DNA from: CAYVMN01 sp964452575
GTDB lineage: Bacteria > Desulfobacterota > DSM-4660 > Desulfatiglandales > Desulfatiglandaceae
Direction: 5' to 3'
NCBI GenBank assembly: GCA_964452575.1
Contig: CAYVMN010000022.1
Location: 1-29,804, forward strand
Length of the DNA: 29,804 bases
Shown in pieces: positions 1 to 8,106 of this stretch. A program made the translations under genes and the position numbers. The notes below the pieces were generated by a model. The model was not told the origin of the DNA and made no database searches. It saw only the letters and a program-made list of their open reading frames with translations. The stretch's first letter is position 1; every line of letters starts with the position of its first letter.

Positions 1-67
1 TACGAGAGGGTGGAAGGACCGTAGGCGCTGGCGTAATTAGTGAAATCTTGGAATAGGGGATAAGAGG

Positions 68-379
68 ATGATCGCCAACCAGAAGATCAGGATTCGATTG
101 AAGGCCTATGACCACAAACTGCTGGACCAATCAGCCCTTGAAATCGTGGAGACTGCGAATGAGACGGGGGCGAGAGTGGCAGGGCCAATTCCACTTCCCA
201 CAGACATAAATAAATTCTGCGTCTTGAGATCTCCTCATGTGGACAAGAAATCGCGCGAGCAGTTTGAAGTAAGGACCCACAAGCGCTTGCTGGATATTCT
301 TGAACCAACTCAACAGACAGTTGATGCGCTCATGAAACTCGATCTGGCCGCAGGCGTGGATGTGGAGATCAAGCTGTAA
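68..379 (+). CDS. rpsJ: 30S ribosomal protein S10
   Basis: First gene of the ribosomal superoperon. The 103-residue product has the usual S10 length and the family pattern IRIRLKAYDHKLLDQS near the N-terminus, then the FCVLRSPHVDKKSREQFE loop and the THKRLLDI segment. S10 sits in the 30S head and, as NusB-S10 (NusE), also takes part in antitermination. The ATG at 68 follows a GGGGATAAGAGG purine stretch. The 67 bases before it hold no gene; in many bacteria tuf lies there, but nothing of it is visible. Identification is secure. Confidence 0.97.
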   Translation: MIANQKIRIRLKAYDHKLLDQSALEIVETANETGARVAGPIPLPTDINKFCVLRSPHVDKKSREQFEVRTHKRLLDILEPTQQTVDALMKLDLAAGVDVEIKL

Positions 380-472
380 AGGGTCTAAGGGGCTGAAGCG
401 TAAACAGACTGCGAAAGAAGGGGGGGCGGAGTCCCTAAGACTTAAAGGCTGGCAGAGTAAAATTGGAGCTAA

Positions 473-1102
473 ATGGATATGACGAACAAACTTTTTGGAA
501 AGAAGCTGGGTATGGCAAGGCATTTCCTTGAGGAGGGCAAGAGCGTCCCGGTGACTATCCTAGAGCTTGAACCTTCTATAGTAACACAGAAAAAGACGGA
601 GAGGACAGAGGGCTATAATGCGATCCAGGTAGGTTTTGAGCCACAGAGGCAAGGTAGGATCAATACACCCCTGAGGGGCCATTTTGATAAGGCCACAAAG
701 GGGAAATATTTTGCACACCTGAGGGAAATTCGAGTCGATGATCCCGATTCTTTTGAGCTGGGGCAAGAGATAAAATCGGATTTCATCAATGTCGGTGACA
801 GGGTCCATGTGACGGGTATTAGTAAAGGCAGGGGATTCAGCGGGGTTATCAAGAGGTGGGGCTTTTCAGGGGGAAAAAAGACCCACGGATCCTGCTCTCA
901 CAGGATTCCAGGTTCCATCGGATCCAGCGCCCTGCCATCGAGAGTCCTAAAGGGCAAAAAACTGCCAGGGAGAATGGGATATCAGCGTGTCACAGTCAGG
1001 AATATTCAGGTCATTGATGTGAGACCAGAAATGAATGTCATTTTGGTAGGGGGATCTGTTCCAGGAAGTCGCAATAGTTTCGTGGAGATCCGTAAGCCGT
1101 GA
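473..1102 (+). CDS. rplC: 50S ribosomal protein L3
   Basis: The 209-residue product matches L3 throughout. It has the N-terminal LFGKKLGMARHF motif, the central GISKGRGFSGVIKRWGFSGG extension that reaches the peptidyl-transferase centre, and the C-terminal LVGGSVPGSRNSFVEIRK. L3 is an early 23S rRNA-binding assembly protein. Two in-frame ATGs (473 and 479) are possible. GGAG at 465-468 is 4 nt from the first and 10 nt from the second, so the start is uncertain by two codons. It follows rpsJ after 93 nt in the S10 operon order. Confidence 0.97.
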   Translation: MDMTNKLFGKKLGMARHFLEEGKSVPVTILELEPSIVTQKKTERTEGYNAIQVGFEPQRQGRINTPLRGHFDKATKGKYFAHLREIRVDDPDSFELGQEIKSDFINVGDRVHVTGISKGRGFSGVIKRWGFSGGKKTHGSCSHRIPGSIGSSALPSRVLKGKKLPGRMGYQRVTVRNIQVIDVRPEMNVILVGGSVPGSRNSFVEIRKP

Positions 1103-1203
1103 TTCGGTAATTAGTATTACTCCCGTAATATCTTAACTTCTTTTAGGATCAAGGATAAGGAAGCGAATAACAAATTAAAGGGGAGAAGAGGTAGAGGCGT
1201 GAG

Positions 1204-1824
1204 ATGACCGTCGTGGATGTCTACAATCTACAAAATGAGAAGGTTTCCCGAGTGGAACTAAGTGATGAGGTTTTTGATGTCCCGGTTAAGAATCATGTTC
1301 TTCATCAGGTTGTGGTAAAACAGCTGGCCTCCAGGAGGACCGGATGCGCCTCTACTAAAGGCCGTTCAGATGTAAATGCCTCTGGAAGAAAACTCTGGAG
1401 ACAGAAAGGAATGGGCCGAGCCAGGGTTGGTGCCGCCTCCTCCCCCACAAGAAGAGGTGGCGGAGCAGCCTTCGGGCCGAGGCCGCGTAATTACGGGCAG
1501 AAGTTACCCAAAAAGGTGGGAAAGGCCGCACTGAGAATGGCATTGTCGGATAAGGTCCATGCCGGGCAGTTGATCGTGGTTGACGGCTTCAATCTTCCTG
1601 AAATCAAGACCAAAAATTTCGTGCAAGTGATGAGAAATTTCGATGTGAATAAGGCACTGATCATCACTCACGATAAACAGTTGAACCTGGAAAAATCATC
1701 CAAGAATGTCCAGTGGGCGAAGGTGATAAGGCATGAAGGGATAAATGTGTATGATATCTTGAGGTATGACTTCCTTTTCTTGGAGCAGCCTGCTGTAAGG
1801 GCAATAGAGGAGAGGCTGGTTTAA
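1204..1824 (+). CDS. rplD: 50S ribosomal protein L4
   Basis: The 206-residue product has the L4 signature loop WRQKGMGRARVGA followed by GGGAAFGPRPRNYGQKLPKK (about residues 65-100), the extension lining the peptide exit tunnel. The globular C-terminal half ends with ILRYDFLFLEQPAVRAIEERL. In enterobacteria L4 also represses its own S10 operon; no such leader can be confirmed here. The 101 nt between rplC and rplD is AT-rich and contains no gene. The stop is 2 nt before rplW, so the two are translationally close. Confidence 0.96.
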   Translation: MTVVDVYNLQNEKVSRVELSDEVFDVPVKNHVLHQVVVKQLASRRTGCASTKGRSDVNASGRKLWRQKGMGRARVGAASSPTRRGGGAAFGPRPRNYGQKLPKKVGKAALRMALSDKVHAGQLIVVDGFNLPEIKTKNFVQVMRNFDVNKALIITHDKQLNLEKSSKNVQWAKVIRHEGINVYDILRYDFLFLEQPAVRAIEERLV

Positions 1825-1826
1825 TA

Positions 1827-2111
1827 ATGGATATCTACCAAGTCATTAAAGAGCCGCATACAACCGAAAAGGCCACACATCAGAAAGGGTCTAACCAGAT
1901 ATCCTTTAAGGTACACCCTCGGGCCAACAAGATAGAAATAAGGCAGGCCGTAGAGGCCCTTTTTGGGAAAAAGGTCCTGGAAGTCAGGACCATGAATGTG
2001 ATGGGAAAGCGCCGGCGGATGGGAAGGAACATTGGTAAGAGGGCCGATTGGAAAAAGGCAATTGTCAGGCTGGCACCGGGTGAAAAGATTGAGATCTTTG
2101 AGGGGGTCTAG
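1827..2111 (+). CDS. rplW: 50S ribosomal protein L23
   Basis: The 94-residue product has family-typical length. It starts MDIYQVIKEPHTTEKA (the conserved I-x-P-x-x-T-E-K motif) and contains the ISFKVHPRANKIEIRQAVEALFGKKV core. L23 sits at the tunnel exit and is the docking site for trigger factor and SRP. The start codon lies 2 nt after the rplD stop. The mid-protein loop VMGKRRRMGRNIGKRADWKKA is the basic rRNA-binding arm. No anomalies seen. Confidence 0.96.
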   Translation: MDIYQVIKEPHTTEKATHQKGSNQISFKVHPRANKIEIRQAVEALFGKKVLEVRTMNVMGKRRRMGRNIGKRADWKKAIVRLAPGEKIEIFEGV

Positions 2112-2196
2112 ATAGAGCGAGCCGATGGATGACGGGTGAAGGACCCCGGTTGAAACGAGCAATTGTGCATCGTGTGGCTGACAGACGGAGAAGATA

Positions 2197-3021
2197 ATGG
2201 GCATAAAGACCAATAAGCCGACCTCACCTGGAAGGAGATTTCAGACCCATTCCACGTTCGAGGAGGTAACGCGCGATAGACCGGAGAAAAGGCTAGTCAG
2301 GTCACTGAAAAAATCAGGTGGCAGGAATTCTTTAGGACGTATGACCGCTCGTCATCGCGGAGGCGGTCACAAGCGTAAATATCGGCTGGTTGATTTTAAG
2401 AGGGACAAGGATGGGGTCCCCGCCGTTGTGGCGTCTATAGAATACGACCCCAACCGCTCTTCCAATATTGCATTGCTGAATTATGCAGATGGGGAAAAGC
2501 GTTATATCTTGGCTCCTCACCAAATTCAGGTAGGAGACGAGGTGAGGTCTGGTCCCGACGCAGAGATAAGGACCGGCAATACCTTGCCCCTAAGGGATAT
2601 ACCATTGGGGACATACGTCCACAATATCGAATTGAGTATGGGGCACGGTGGGCAACTGGCCAGAAGTGCAGGGAGCTATGCCCAACTAATGGCAAAAGAG
2701 GGGAAGTACGCTCAGCTAAAACTCCCCTCGGGTGAGGTGCGAATGGTCCTTCAGGGCTGCAAGGCAACCGTCGGTCAAGTAGGCAATATGGATCATGAGA
2801 ATGTTTCCATAGGAAAGGCTGGTCGGAATAGATGGTTAGGAAAAAGGCCTCGGGTAAGAGGCGTTGCCATGAATCCGGTGGATCATCCCCATGGGGGTGG
2901 AGAAGGGAAGTCCTCGGGGGGGCGTCATCCTGTAACCCCCTGGGGTGTCCCGACAAAGGGTTTTAGGACCAGGACCCGAAAAAAGAGCGATAAACTCATC
3001 GTGAAAAGGGCAAAGAAGTAA
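2197..3021 (+). CDS. rplB: 50S ribosomal protein L2
   Basis: The 274-residue product is full-length L2. It shows GRMTARHRGGGHKRKYRLVDFKRDK early, the RSAGSYAQLMAKEGKYAQLKLPSGE middle, and near the end VAMNPVDHPHGGGEGKSSGG, the universally conserved segment with the functionally important His next to the peptidyl-transferase centre. L2 is a primary 23S rRNA binder required for subunit association. It is preceded by an 85-nt gap after rplW and followed by a 101-nt gap holding a small perfect hairpin (3044-3060). Confidence 0.97.
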   Translation: MGIKTNKPTSPGRRFQTHSTFEEVTRDRPEKRLVRSLKKSGGRNSLGRMTARHRGGGHKRKYRLVDFKRDKDGVPAVVASIEYDPNRSSNIALLNYADGEKRYILAPHQIQVGDEVRSGPDAEIRTGNTLPLRDIPLGTYVHNIELSMGHGGQLARSAGSYAQLMAKEGKYAQLKLPSGEVRMVLQGCKATVGQVGNMDHENVSIGKAGRNRWLGKRPRVRGVAMNPVDHPHGGGEGKSSGGRHPVTPWGVPTKGFRTRTRKKSDKLIVKRAKK

Positions 3022-3043
3022 TTGAAAACCCACAACGACGGTG

Positions 3044-3060
3044 AGACAGGTTCCCTGTCT
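3044..3060 (+). other. Perfect hairpin between rplB and rpsS
   Basis: AGACAGG (3044-3050) pairs perfectly with CCTGTCT (3054-3060) around a TTC loop. No T-run follows, so it is not a classical terminator. It could act in mRNA processing or stability inside the S10 operon, or be incidental. Seen directly in the sequence; the role is not established. Confidence 0.35.
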
Positions 3061-3122
3061 TGATGCGTCTGGCGAATGTGTGAGGCGCTCGCCGTGTAAC
3101 TTGAGTAAAAGGAGGACAAGAC

Positions 3123-3413
3123 TTGCCAAGATCGCTAAAAAAGGGACCATTTGTTGACGATCATTTAATGAGGAAGGTTCAGAATGCGATAGAGACCAAG
3201 AGCAGAAAAATCATTAAGACCTGGTCGCGCAGGTCAACTATTCTCCCCGAGTTCGTTGGATTAACGTTTGCAGTCCATAACGGCAAGAAGTTCCTCCCCG
3301 TATTCGTTGCAGAAGACATGGTCGGGCATAAACTTGGGGAATTTGCACCTACAAGGATCTTTTTCGGCCATGCGGGAGACAAGAAATCAAGGCTAAAGGG
3401 AAAGAAGAAATAG
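3123..3413 (+). CDS. rpsS: 30S ribosomal protein S19
   Basis: The 96-residue S19 starts MPRSLKKGPFVDDHL exactly as the family does, which fixes the start at a TTG codon. AAGGAGG lies just upstream (3111-3117). The conserved core KTWSRRSTILPEFVG, TFAVHNGKKFLPV and KLGEFAPTR is intact. S19 is in the 30S head and pairs with S13 at the A-site bridge. The non-ATG start is shared with several other r-protein genes in this block. Confidence 0.97.
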   Translation: MPRSLKKGPFVDDHLMRKVQNAIETKSRKIIKTWSRRSTILPEFVGLTFAVHNGKKFLPVFVAEDMVGHKLGEFAPTRIFFGHAGDKKSRLKGKKK

Positions 3414-3445
3414 AGACCACACTGTAGTTTGACTGAAGGGGCGAC

Positions 3446-3778
3446 ATGGAAGTAAGAGCGGTGGCGAGATTTGTCAGGATTGCACCTCGGAAGATCCGTT
3501 TGGTCATGGATCAGATCCGGGGTAGAAAGGTGGAAGAGGCAATAAACATACTCTCTTTTACACCTCAAAAAGGTTCTCGCATATTAAAAAAATTGCTAGA
3601 TTCTGCGGTCGCCAATGCCTCAGAAAACTCTGGCTTGGATGTAGATACACTATATGTCATGCGCGTCTTTGCAGATGAAGGCCCAATATTGAAGAGATGG
3701 AGACCGAGGGCACAAGGGCGTGCTACGAGGATCAGAAAAAGGACCAGCCATCTGACCATAGTTCTAAAGGAGAAATAG
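3446..3778 (+). CDS. rplV: 50S ribosomal protein L22
   Basis: The 110-residue product matches L22. It has the N-terminal ARFVRIAPRKIRLVMDQIRG helix, the LLDSAVANASENSGLD segment, and the C-terminal beta-hairpin GPILKRWRPRAQGRATRIRKRTSH that lines the exit tunnel and includes macrolide-resistance positions. The ATG follows GAAGGGGCGAC. It lies 32 nt after rpsS in normal S10-operon order. No deviation seen. Confidence 0.97.
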   Translation: MEVRAVARFVRIAPRKIRLVMDQIRGRKVEEAINILSFTPQKGSRILKKLLDSAVANASENSGLDVDTLYVMRVFADEGPILKRWRPRAQGRATRIRKRTSHLTIVLKEK

Positions 3779-3839
3779 GGTATCGCTGCATCGATAATTT
3801 TCTTGTATGTTGGCCGCATAATCACATCGGAGGTTCATA

Positions 3840-4484
3840 TTGGGACAGAAAGTTAATCCTATCGGTTTCAGGCTCGGAATCAACAGAAATTGGGATTCCA
3901 GATGGTTCGCGGGAAAGGAATACAGCGGTTTTGTCCTGGAGGATTACAAGATCAGGAAGTTCTTAAAGGAGAAGGTCTCCCAGGCCGGGGTGGCAAGGAT
4001 TGAGATTGAAAGGGCTGCCAATAAAGTTCGAGTCCGGTTGCACGTTGCCAGGCCCGGTATCGTAATAGGGAAAAAGGGGGCTGAGATAGAAAGGATAAAG
4101 AGGGAACTCGAGAGAAAGATCGATCGCGAGGTGATCATTGATATTCAAGAGGTGAGAAAGGCCGAGGTCGAAGCGCAGTTGGTTGCAGAGAATGTGGCCC
4201 TTCAATTGGTGCGACGAGTCGCGTTCAGGCGAGCTATGAAGAAAAGCGTGAGTTCTGCCTTACGGTTTGGAGCCCAAGGGATCAAGATTGCTTGTAGCGG
4301 AAGGCTGGGTGGTGCTGAGATGGCTCGTCGGGAATGGTATCGAGAGGGGAGAGTCCCTCTTCACACCCTTAGGGCCGATATAGACTACGGTTTTGCAGAG
4401 GCATTTACAACATATGGGGTTATTGGCGTAAAGGTAACGATATTTAAAGGTGAAATTCTGCCTGACAAAGGCAAGAGGGGATAG
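3840..4484 (+). CDS. rpsC: 30S ribosomal protein S3
   Basis: The 214-residue product starts MGQKVNPIGFRLG, the invariant S3 N-terminus, so translation begins at TTG 3840 with GGAGG upstream (3829-3833). A KH domain with GIVIGKKGAEIERIK is at about residues 62-80, and the C-terminal domain has GAQGIKIACSGRLGGAEMARREWYREGRVPLHTLRADIDYG. S3 lies at the mRNA entry tunnel and contributes to helicase activity. It is followed 9 nt later by rplP. Confidence 0.97.
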   Translation: MGQKVNPIGFRLGINRNWDSRWFAGKEYSGFVLEDYKIRKFLKEKVSQAGVARIEIERAANKVRVRLHVARPGIVIGKKGAEIERIKRELERKIDREVIIDIQEVRKAEVEAQLVAENVALQLVRRVAFRRAMKKSVSSALRFGAQGIKIACSGRLGGAEMARREWYREGRVPLHTLRADIDYGFAEAFTTYGVIGVKVTIFKGEILPDKGKRG

Positions 4485-4493
4485 GAGCTATCT

Positions 4494-4904
4494 ATGCTGA
4501 GCCCAAAGAAGGTCAAGTATCGGAAGAGCCAGAGAGGAAGGACAAAGGGTAAGGCCTTCAGGGGCAATACTTTGGAATTTGGCGACTATGGATTACAGGC
4601 CTTGGAGTGCGGTTATATGACTGCCCAACAGATAGAGGCCGCACGGGTTGCGGTAACAAGACATGTGAAGCGTGGCGGCAAGGTCTGGATCCGTGTTTTT
4701 CCTGACAAGCCTGTCGGAAAAAAGCCGGCCGAGACGAGGATGGGAAAGGGTAAGGCCAATCCAGATAACTGGGTAGCCGTGATAAGGCCAGGAAGGATTC
4801 TCTATGAGCTGGAGGGAGTTGGGATGAACATGGCCATAGAGGCGTTCCGTTTGGCCGGACATAAACTTTCGTTTGCTACCAGATTTGTGGCCCGGAGGCC
4901 GTGA
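4494..4904 (+). CDS. rplP: 50S ribosomal protein L16
   Basis: The 136-residue product is canonical L16. It has MLSPKKVKYRKSQRGR, GDYGLQALECGYMTAQQIEAARVAVTRH, and the long loop VWIRVFPDKPVGKKPAETRMGKGKANPDNWVA that contacts A-site tRNA. L16 enters late in 50S assembly. The gene runs to 4904 and the rpmC ATG follows at 4909, 4 nt after the stop, suggesting translational coupling. Confidence 0.97.
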   Translation: MLSPKKVKYRKSQRGRTKGKAFRGNTLEFGDYGLQALECGYMTAQQIEAARVAVTRHVKRGGKVWIRVFPDKPVGKKPAETRMGKGKANPDNWVAVIRPGRILYELEGVGMNMAIEAFRLAGHKLSFATRFVARRP

Positions 4905-4908
4905 GGTT

Positions 4909-5112
4909 ATGAAGACCAAGGAGCTAAGGGAGTTAACCGAAGAAGAGCTCAGGGAAAAGGAGCGCTTGACAAAGCAGGAGCTGTTTAATCTGAGATTCCA
5001 AAAAGCCAGCGGACAGCTGGGCAATACGGCTATGATTCCCAAGACAAAGAGAGACCTGGCACGAGTTAAAACTATACTAAGGGAACTGGAGATTGGCAGG
5101 GCAGAAGGTTAG
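4909..5112 (+). CDS. rpmC: 50S ribosomal protein L29
   Basis: I place the start at ATG 4909 (MKTKELRELTEEEL), giving 67 residues, the usual L29 size. An in-frame TTG at 4873 would only add residues encoded inside rplP. The product is a helical hairpin with the typical QELFNLRFQKASGQL and DLARVKTILRE motifs. L29 is near the tunnel exit beside L23. GGAGG inside the end of rplP (4894-4898) may serve as its ribosome binding site. Confidence 0.95.
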   Translation: MKTKELRELTEEELREKERLTKQELFNLRFQKASGQLGNTAMIPKTKRDLARVKTILRELEIGRAEG

Positions 5113-5124
5113 CACGAGGTGGTG

Positions 5125-5385
5125 ATGACAGAGAGAGGATCGCGAAAAAGGCTGGCTGGGACCGTTGTTAGTAATCAGATGAATAAGACTGCCCTGGTTT
5201 TGGTAGAACGCCTGACCAAACATAATAGTTACAAAAAGTATGTCAGGAGGCGCGCCAAATATATGGCACACGACCCAAAGGGTATGTGCCAGGTTGGGGA
5301 CAAAGTAAGAATTATTGAAAGTCGCCCTCTCAGTAAAAGAAAGCGATGGCAGGTCATTGATATTCTCGAGAAGGCTGAGAGCTGA
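5125..5385 (+). CDS. rpsQ: 30S ribosomal protein S17
   Basis: OB-fold protein of about 86 residues with S17 motifs: LAGTVVSNQMNKTALVLVER, YKKYVRRRAKYMAHDP and KVRIIESRPLSKRKRWQV. Three candidate starts lie in a row: GTG 5119, GTG 5122 and ATG 5125. I chose the ATG because GAGG at 5116-5119 is 5 nt from it. S17 binds the 16S rRNA 5' domain early in assembly. It is the last gene of the classical S10 set and the spc genes follow after 50 nt. Confidence 0.95.
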   Translation: MTERGSRKRLAGTVVSNQMNKTALVLVERLTKHNSYKKYVRRRAKYMAHDPKGMCQVGDKVRIIESRPLSKRKRWQVIDILEKAES

Positions 5386-5435
5386 AGCCGGGCAGTTTGT
5401 TGCAAGATTAGCCAGGGCGAATTGGAGCGTGGAAA

Positions 5436-5804
5436 ATGATACAAACTCAAACCCTATTGAAGGTGGCTGACAATTCTGGGGCCAAATTACTTTACTGCAT
5501 AAAGGTCCTGGGAGGTTCCAGGCGGAGATACGCGAGTATCGGCGATGTTATTGTTGTATCGGTGAAAGAGGCGATGCCAAATTCCAAGGTAAAAAAGGGA
5601 GATGTGGTTCGGGCCGTGGTTGTAAGGACGGCAAAAGAGGTCAGAAGGAGTGACGGGTCTTATATCAGGTTTGATGATAACTCGGCCGTTTTGATCAATC
5701 AACAACGTGAGCCCATCGGGACAAGAATTTTCGGGCCAGTAGCCAGGGAGTTGAGGGCAAAACGGTTTATGAAGATAATTTCATTGGCCCCGGAAGTGCT
5801 CTAA
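5436..5804 (+). CDS. rplN: 50S ribosomal protein L14
   Basis: The 122-residue protein is exactly L14 length. It starts MIQTQTLLKVADNSGAKLLYCIKVLGG and contains GDVIVVSVKEAMP, KGDVVRAVVVRT and GSYIRFDDNSAVLIN, ending with PVARELRAKRFMKIISLAPEVL. L14 lies at the subunit interface and is the target of the silencing factor RsfS. It opens the spc part of the cluster with no visible terminator before it. Confidence 0.97.
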   Translation: MIQTQTLLKVADNSGAKLLYCIKVLGGSRRRYASIGDVIVVSVKEAMPNSKVKKGDVVRAVVVRTAKEVRRSDGSYIRFDDNSAVLINQQREPIGTRIFGPVARELRAKRFMKIISLAPEVL

Positions 5805-5851
5805 CGATAACAGAGCTGACGGCCAATACGCCGAAATTGGGAGCAGCGATA

Positions 5852-6181
5852 GTGAGGAAGAAACAGCCCAAGATTAAGAAGAGTGACAAGGTCATTGTTC
5901 TCGTTGGAAAAGAAAGAGGCAAGATCGGTACGGTCTTGAAGGTGGACTCTGAGAAGGAACGATTGATTGTTGAGAAGGTAAATATAGTTAAGAGGCATTC
6001 CAGGCCCAGCCCGCAAACTGGCCAGGGAGGAATCATTGAGAAGGAGGCCCCATTACATATTTCTAACGTGATGATGGTTTGTAATAAATGCACTGAGCCG
6101 ACGAGGATTGAAAACCGCATACTCGAAGATGGCTCAAAGGTTCGTGTCTGCAAGAAATGTGGCGAACCTATGGACGAATGA
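5852..6181 (+). CDS. rplX: 50S ribosomal protein L24, zinc-ribbon form
   Basis: The KOW-type L24 core (KSDKVIVLVGKERGKIGTVLKVD) is followed by KRHSRPSPQTGQGGIIEKEAPLHISNV. The C-terminus carries two CxxC knuckles (VCNKC and VCKKCGEP), a putative zinc ribbon absent from E. coli L24. I prefer GTG 5852 as the start (MRKKQPKIKK, 109 residues), with GGGAG at 5839-5843 eight nt upstream. TTG 5837 is an alternative adding five residues. L24 initiates 50S assembly. Confidence 0.94.
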   Translation: MRKKQPKIKKSDKVIVLVGKERGKIGTVLKVDSEKERLIVEKVNIVKRHSRPSPQTGQGGIIEKEAPLHISNVMMVCNKCTEPTRIENRILEDGSKVRVCKKCGEPMDE

Positions 6182-6200
6182 GGTTTTTCCGGAGGTGGTA

Positions 6201-6740
6201 TTGTCCCGATTGAAGGATAGATACAGAACAGAAATAGTACCCGCTATGACGAAGGAGTTCGGATACAAGAGTATCATGGCGGTACCGCGGATAGAGAAGG
6301 TAGTGTTGAACATGGGTATGGGCGAGGCCATCCAGAATATCAAGGCACTTGATTCCGGGGTAGAAGAGCTCAGTTTGATCGCGGGTCAGCGGGCCGTTGT
6401 GACCAAGGCCAAGAGGTCAATCGCAGGGTTCAAGCTTCGCCAGGGGATGCCTATAGGATGCATGGTGACCTTGCGGCGGGAGAGGATGTATGATTTTCTT
6501 GACAAGCTTTTCAATGTAGGTTTGCCCAGGGTGAGGGATTTCAGAGGGCTCTCGGACAAGATCTTTGACGGCCGCGCCAATTGCTCAATAGGGATTAAAG
6601 AGTTTATTATTTTCCCAGAGATTGACTACGACAAGATAGAAAAAATGAAAGGCCTGAATATTTCTATTGTGACCACAGCCAAAACCGACGCAGAAGGTCT
6701 TTTTTTGTTGAGGCAACTGGGGATGCCTTTCCGGGCCTAG
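6201..6740 (+). CDS. rplE: 50S ribosomal protein L5
   Basis: I set the start at TTG 6201 (MSRLKDRYRTEIVPAM), giving 179 residues, the same as E. coli L5. GGAGG at 6191-6195 is 5 nt upstream. An ATG at 6108 in this frame would lie inside rplX and add unrelated sequence. Conserved motifs: KVVLNMGMGEA, GQRAVVTKAKRSIAGFKLRQGMPIG, VTLRRERMYDFLDKL and LPRVRDFRGL. L5 binds 5S rRNA and contacts P-site tRNA. Confidence 0.96.
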   Translation: MSRLKDRYRTEIVPAMTKEFGYKSIMAVPRIEKVVLNMGMGEAIQNIKALDSGVEELSLIAGQRAVVTKAKRSIAGFKLRQGMPIGCMVTLRRERMYDFLDKLFNVGLPRVRDFRGLSDKIFDGRANCSIGIKEFIIFPEIDYDKIEKMKGLNISIVTTAKTDAEGLFLLRQLGMPFRA

Positions 6741-6765
6741 GTGCAGGGAGATTAGGGAGGTTATA

Positions 6766-6951
6766 TTGGCAAAGACGTCGCTTGTTGTTAAGGCTCAAAG
6801 GAGACAGAAATTCTCGGTTCGTCAATATAATAGGTGCCCCATATGTGGGCGAAGCAGGGCCTTCATGCGGAAATTTGGGATCTGCAGGATCTGCTTTAGG
6901 AATATGGCCTCAAGGGGTGAGATCCCGGGGGTGGTTAAATCAAGCTGGTAA
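6766..6951 (+). CDS. rpsN: 30S ribosomal protein S14, zinc (type Z) form
   Basis: The 61-residue protein has CPICGRSRAFMRKFGICRICFRNMAS, the four-cysteine ribbon of the short zinc-binding S14 rather than the 101-residue zinc-free form. The start is TTG 6766 (MAKTSLVVKAQRRQKF), with GGGAGG at 6755-6760. S14 is in the 30S head beside S3 and S10. Organisms often keep a zinc-free paralogue for zinc starvation; none is in this window. Confidence 0.96.
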   Translation: MAKTSLVVKAQRRQKFSVRQYNRCPICGRSRAFMRKFGICRICFRNMASRGEIPGVVKSSW

Positions 6952-6993
6952 GGGTCTTATTATCTTCAGTGAAAGGCTAAGAGGAGCAGGCTA

Positions 6994-7392
6994 ATGACCA
7001 TGACCGATCCTGTTGCAGACATGCTTACTAGAATCAGGAATGCAGCGAGGGCATCCCACGAACTGGTGAATATTCCCAGTTCCAAATTGAAGATAAACAT
7101 TGCCAAGGTCCTGAAATCCGAAGGCTATATCAAGAATTTCAGGATTATTTCAGATGGTCGACATAGGTTCATAAGGATTTTCCTGAGGTATGATGAGGGT
7201 GGGGTCTCTGTTATCGGCGGTCTCAAGAGGGTTAGCAAGCCCCGCTGTCGAGTTTATGAAAGGGCTGCGAGGATTCCGACGGTGTTAAATGGCTATGGAA
7301 TCAACATCATTTCCACATCAAAGGGCATTATGACCGATAGAGAGGCCAGGAAAAGAAATGCTGGCGGAGAGATCCTCTGCTCGGTGTGGTAG
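6994..7392 (+). CDS. rpsH: 30S ribosomal protein S8
   Basis: The 132-residue product has the S8 pattern: DPVADMLTRIRNAARASHELVNIPSSKLKINIAKVLKSEGYI at the N-terminus and GINIISTSKGIMTDREARKRNAGGEILCSVW at the C-terminus. ATG 6994 has GAGGAGC upstream; ATG 7000 is an alternative. In E. coli S8 is the spc-operon translational repressor acting near rplE; no such site could be verified by eye here. Confidence 0.97.
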   Translation: MTMTDPVADMLTRIRNAARASHELVNIPSSKLKINIAKVLKSEGYIKNFRIISDGRHRFIRIFLRYDEGGVSVIGGLKRVSKPRCRVYERAARIPTVLNGYGINIISTSKGIMTDREARKRNAGGEILCSVW

Positions 7393-7437
7393 TCGATTTG
7401 GTTTGAGGTCTAAGCAGCTTAGATCTGGAGGTTATGA

Positions 7438-7977
7438 ATGTCTCGCATAGGCAAAAAGCCTATTTTGATAACGAAAGACGTTGAGGTTAGGCTTGAGGAC
7501 GGCCTCCTCACAGTGAGAGGACCAAAGGGGGAACTCAGGCGAAGGGTGCACCCCAGGATTCGGCTGGATATGGACGATGAAAAGATCTCTGTTTCAGGGC
7601 TTGATGCGAGCAGGGAATCGAGATCGCTTCACGGCCTTTTTGCCGTCCTGATCAATAACATGGTTACAGGCGTCACAAAGGGATTCGAGAGAGTTCTAGA
7701 GATTTCGGGCGTCGGATACAGGGCCTCAATCGAGGGGAAGACCGCTGTTTTTAACCTGGGTTACTCAAGCCCTGTAGAGTTTGAGTTGCCCGATGGGGTG
7801 GAAGCAAGCGTGGACAGGTCCAGGGTCATTTTAAGAGGGATCGACAAGGAACTCTTGGGATCGACCGCTTCCAAGATCAGGGCTCTAAGGAGACCGGAGC
7901 CATATAAAGGGAAGGGGATCAAGTACGCTGAGGAGATGATCCGGAGAAAGGCCGGCAAGGCGGGCGCCGCCAAGTAG
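7438..7977 (+). CDS. rplF: 50S ribosomal protein L6
   Basis: The 179-residue protein has the duplicated L6 fold: MSRIGKKPI at the start, LTVRGPKGELRR, GVTKGFERVLEISGVGYRA, NLGYSSPVEFELPDGV, and the C-terminal RRPEPYKGKGIKYAEEMIRRKAGK. L6 sits near the sarcin-ricin loop where GTPase factors bind. GGAGG at 7427-7431 precedes ATG 7438. No anomalies. Confidence 0.97.
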   Translation: MSRIGKKPILITKDVEVRLEDGLLTVRGPKGELRRRVHPRIRLDMDDEKISVSGLDASRESRSLHGLFAVLINNMVTGVTKGFERVLEISGVGYRASIEGKTAVFNLGYSSPVEFELPDGVEASVDRSRVILRGIDKELLGSTASKIRALRRPEPYKGKGIKYAEEMIRRKAGKAGAAK

Positions 7978-8106
7978 TCTGGCCTTACAGGGAGGCAGGT
8001 AATTGTTGCTGATTCGGAAACGATGGGTCGTCTCATTAGGTCAGAATGGGGATCGGCCAATTGGGAATCGGCTCAATTGATCTATGAAACTCAAGGGGTT
8101 ATTGAT

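Noticed and set aside
1..67. Possible tail of tuf before rpsJ
   Set aside because: The visible bases do not encode the conserved EF-Tu C-terminus in any frame.
2435..2956. 173-codon open frame opposite rplB
   Set aside because: Antisense to a certain L2 gene, with proline/serine-rich composition typical of shadow frames.
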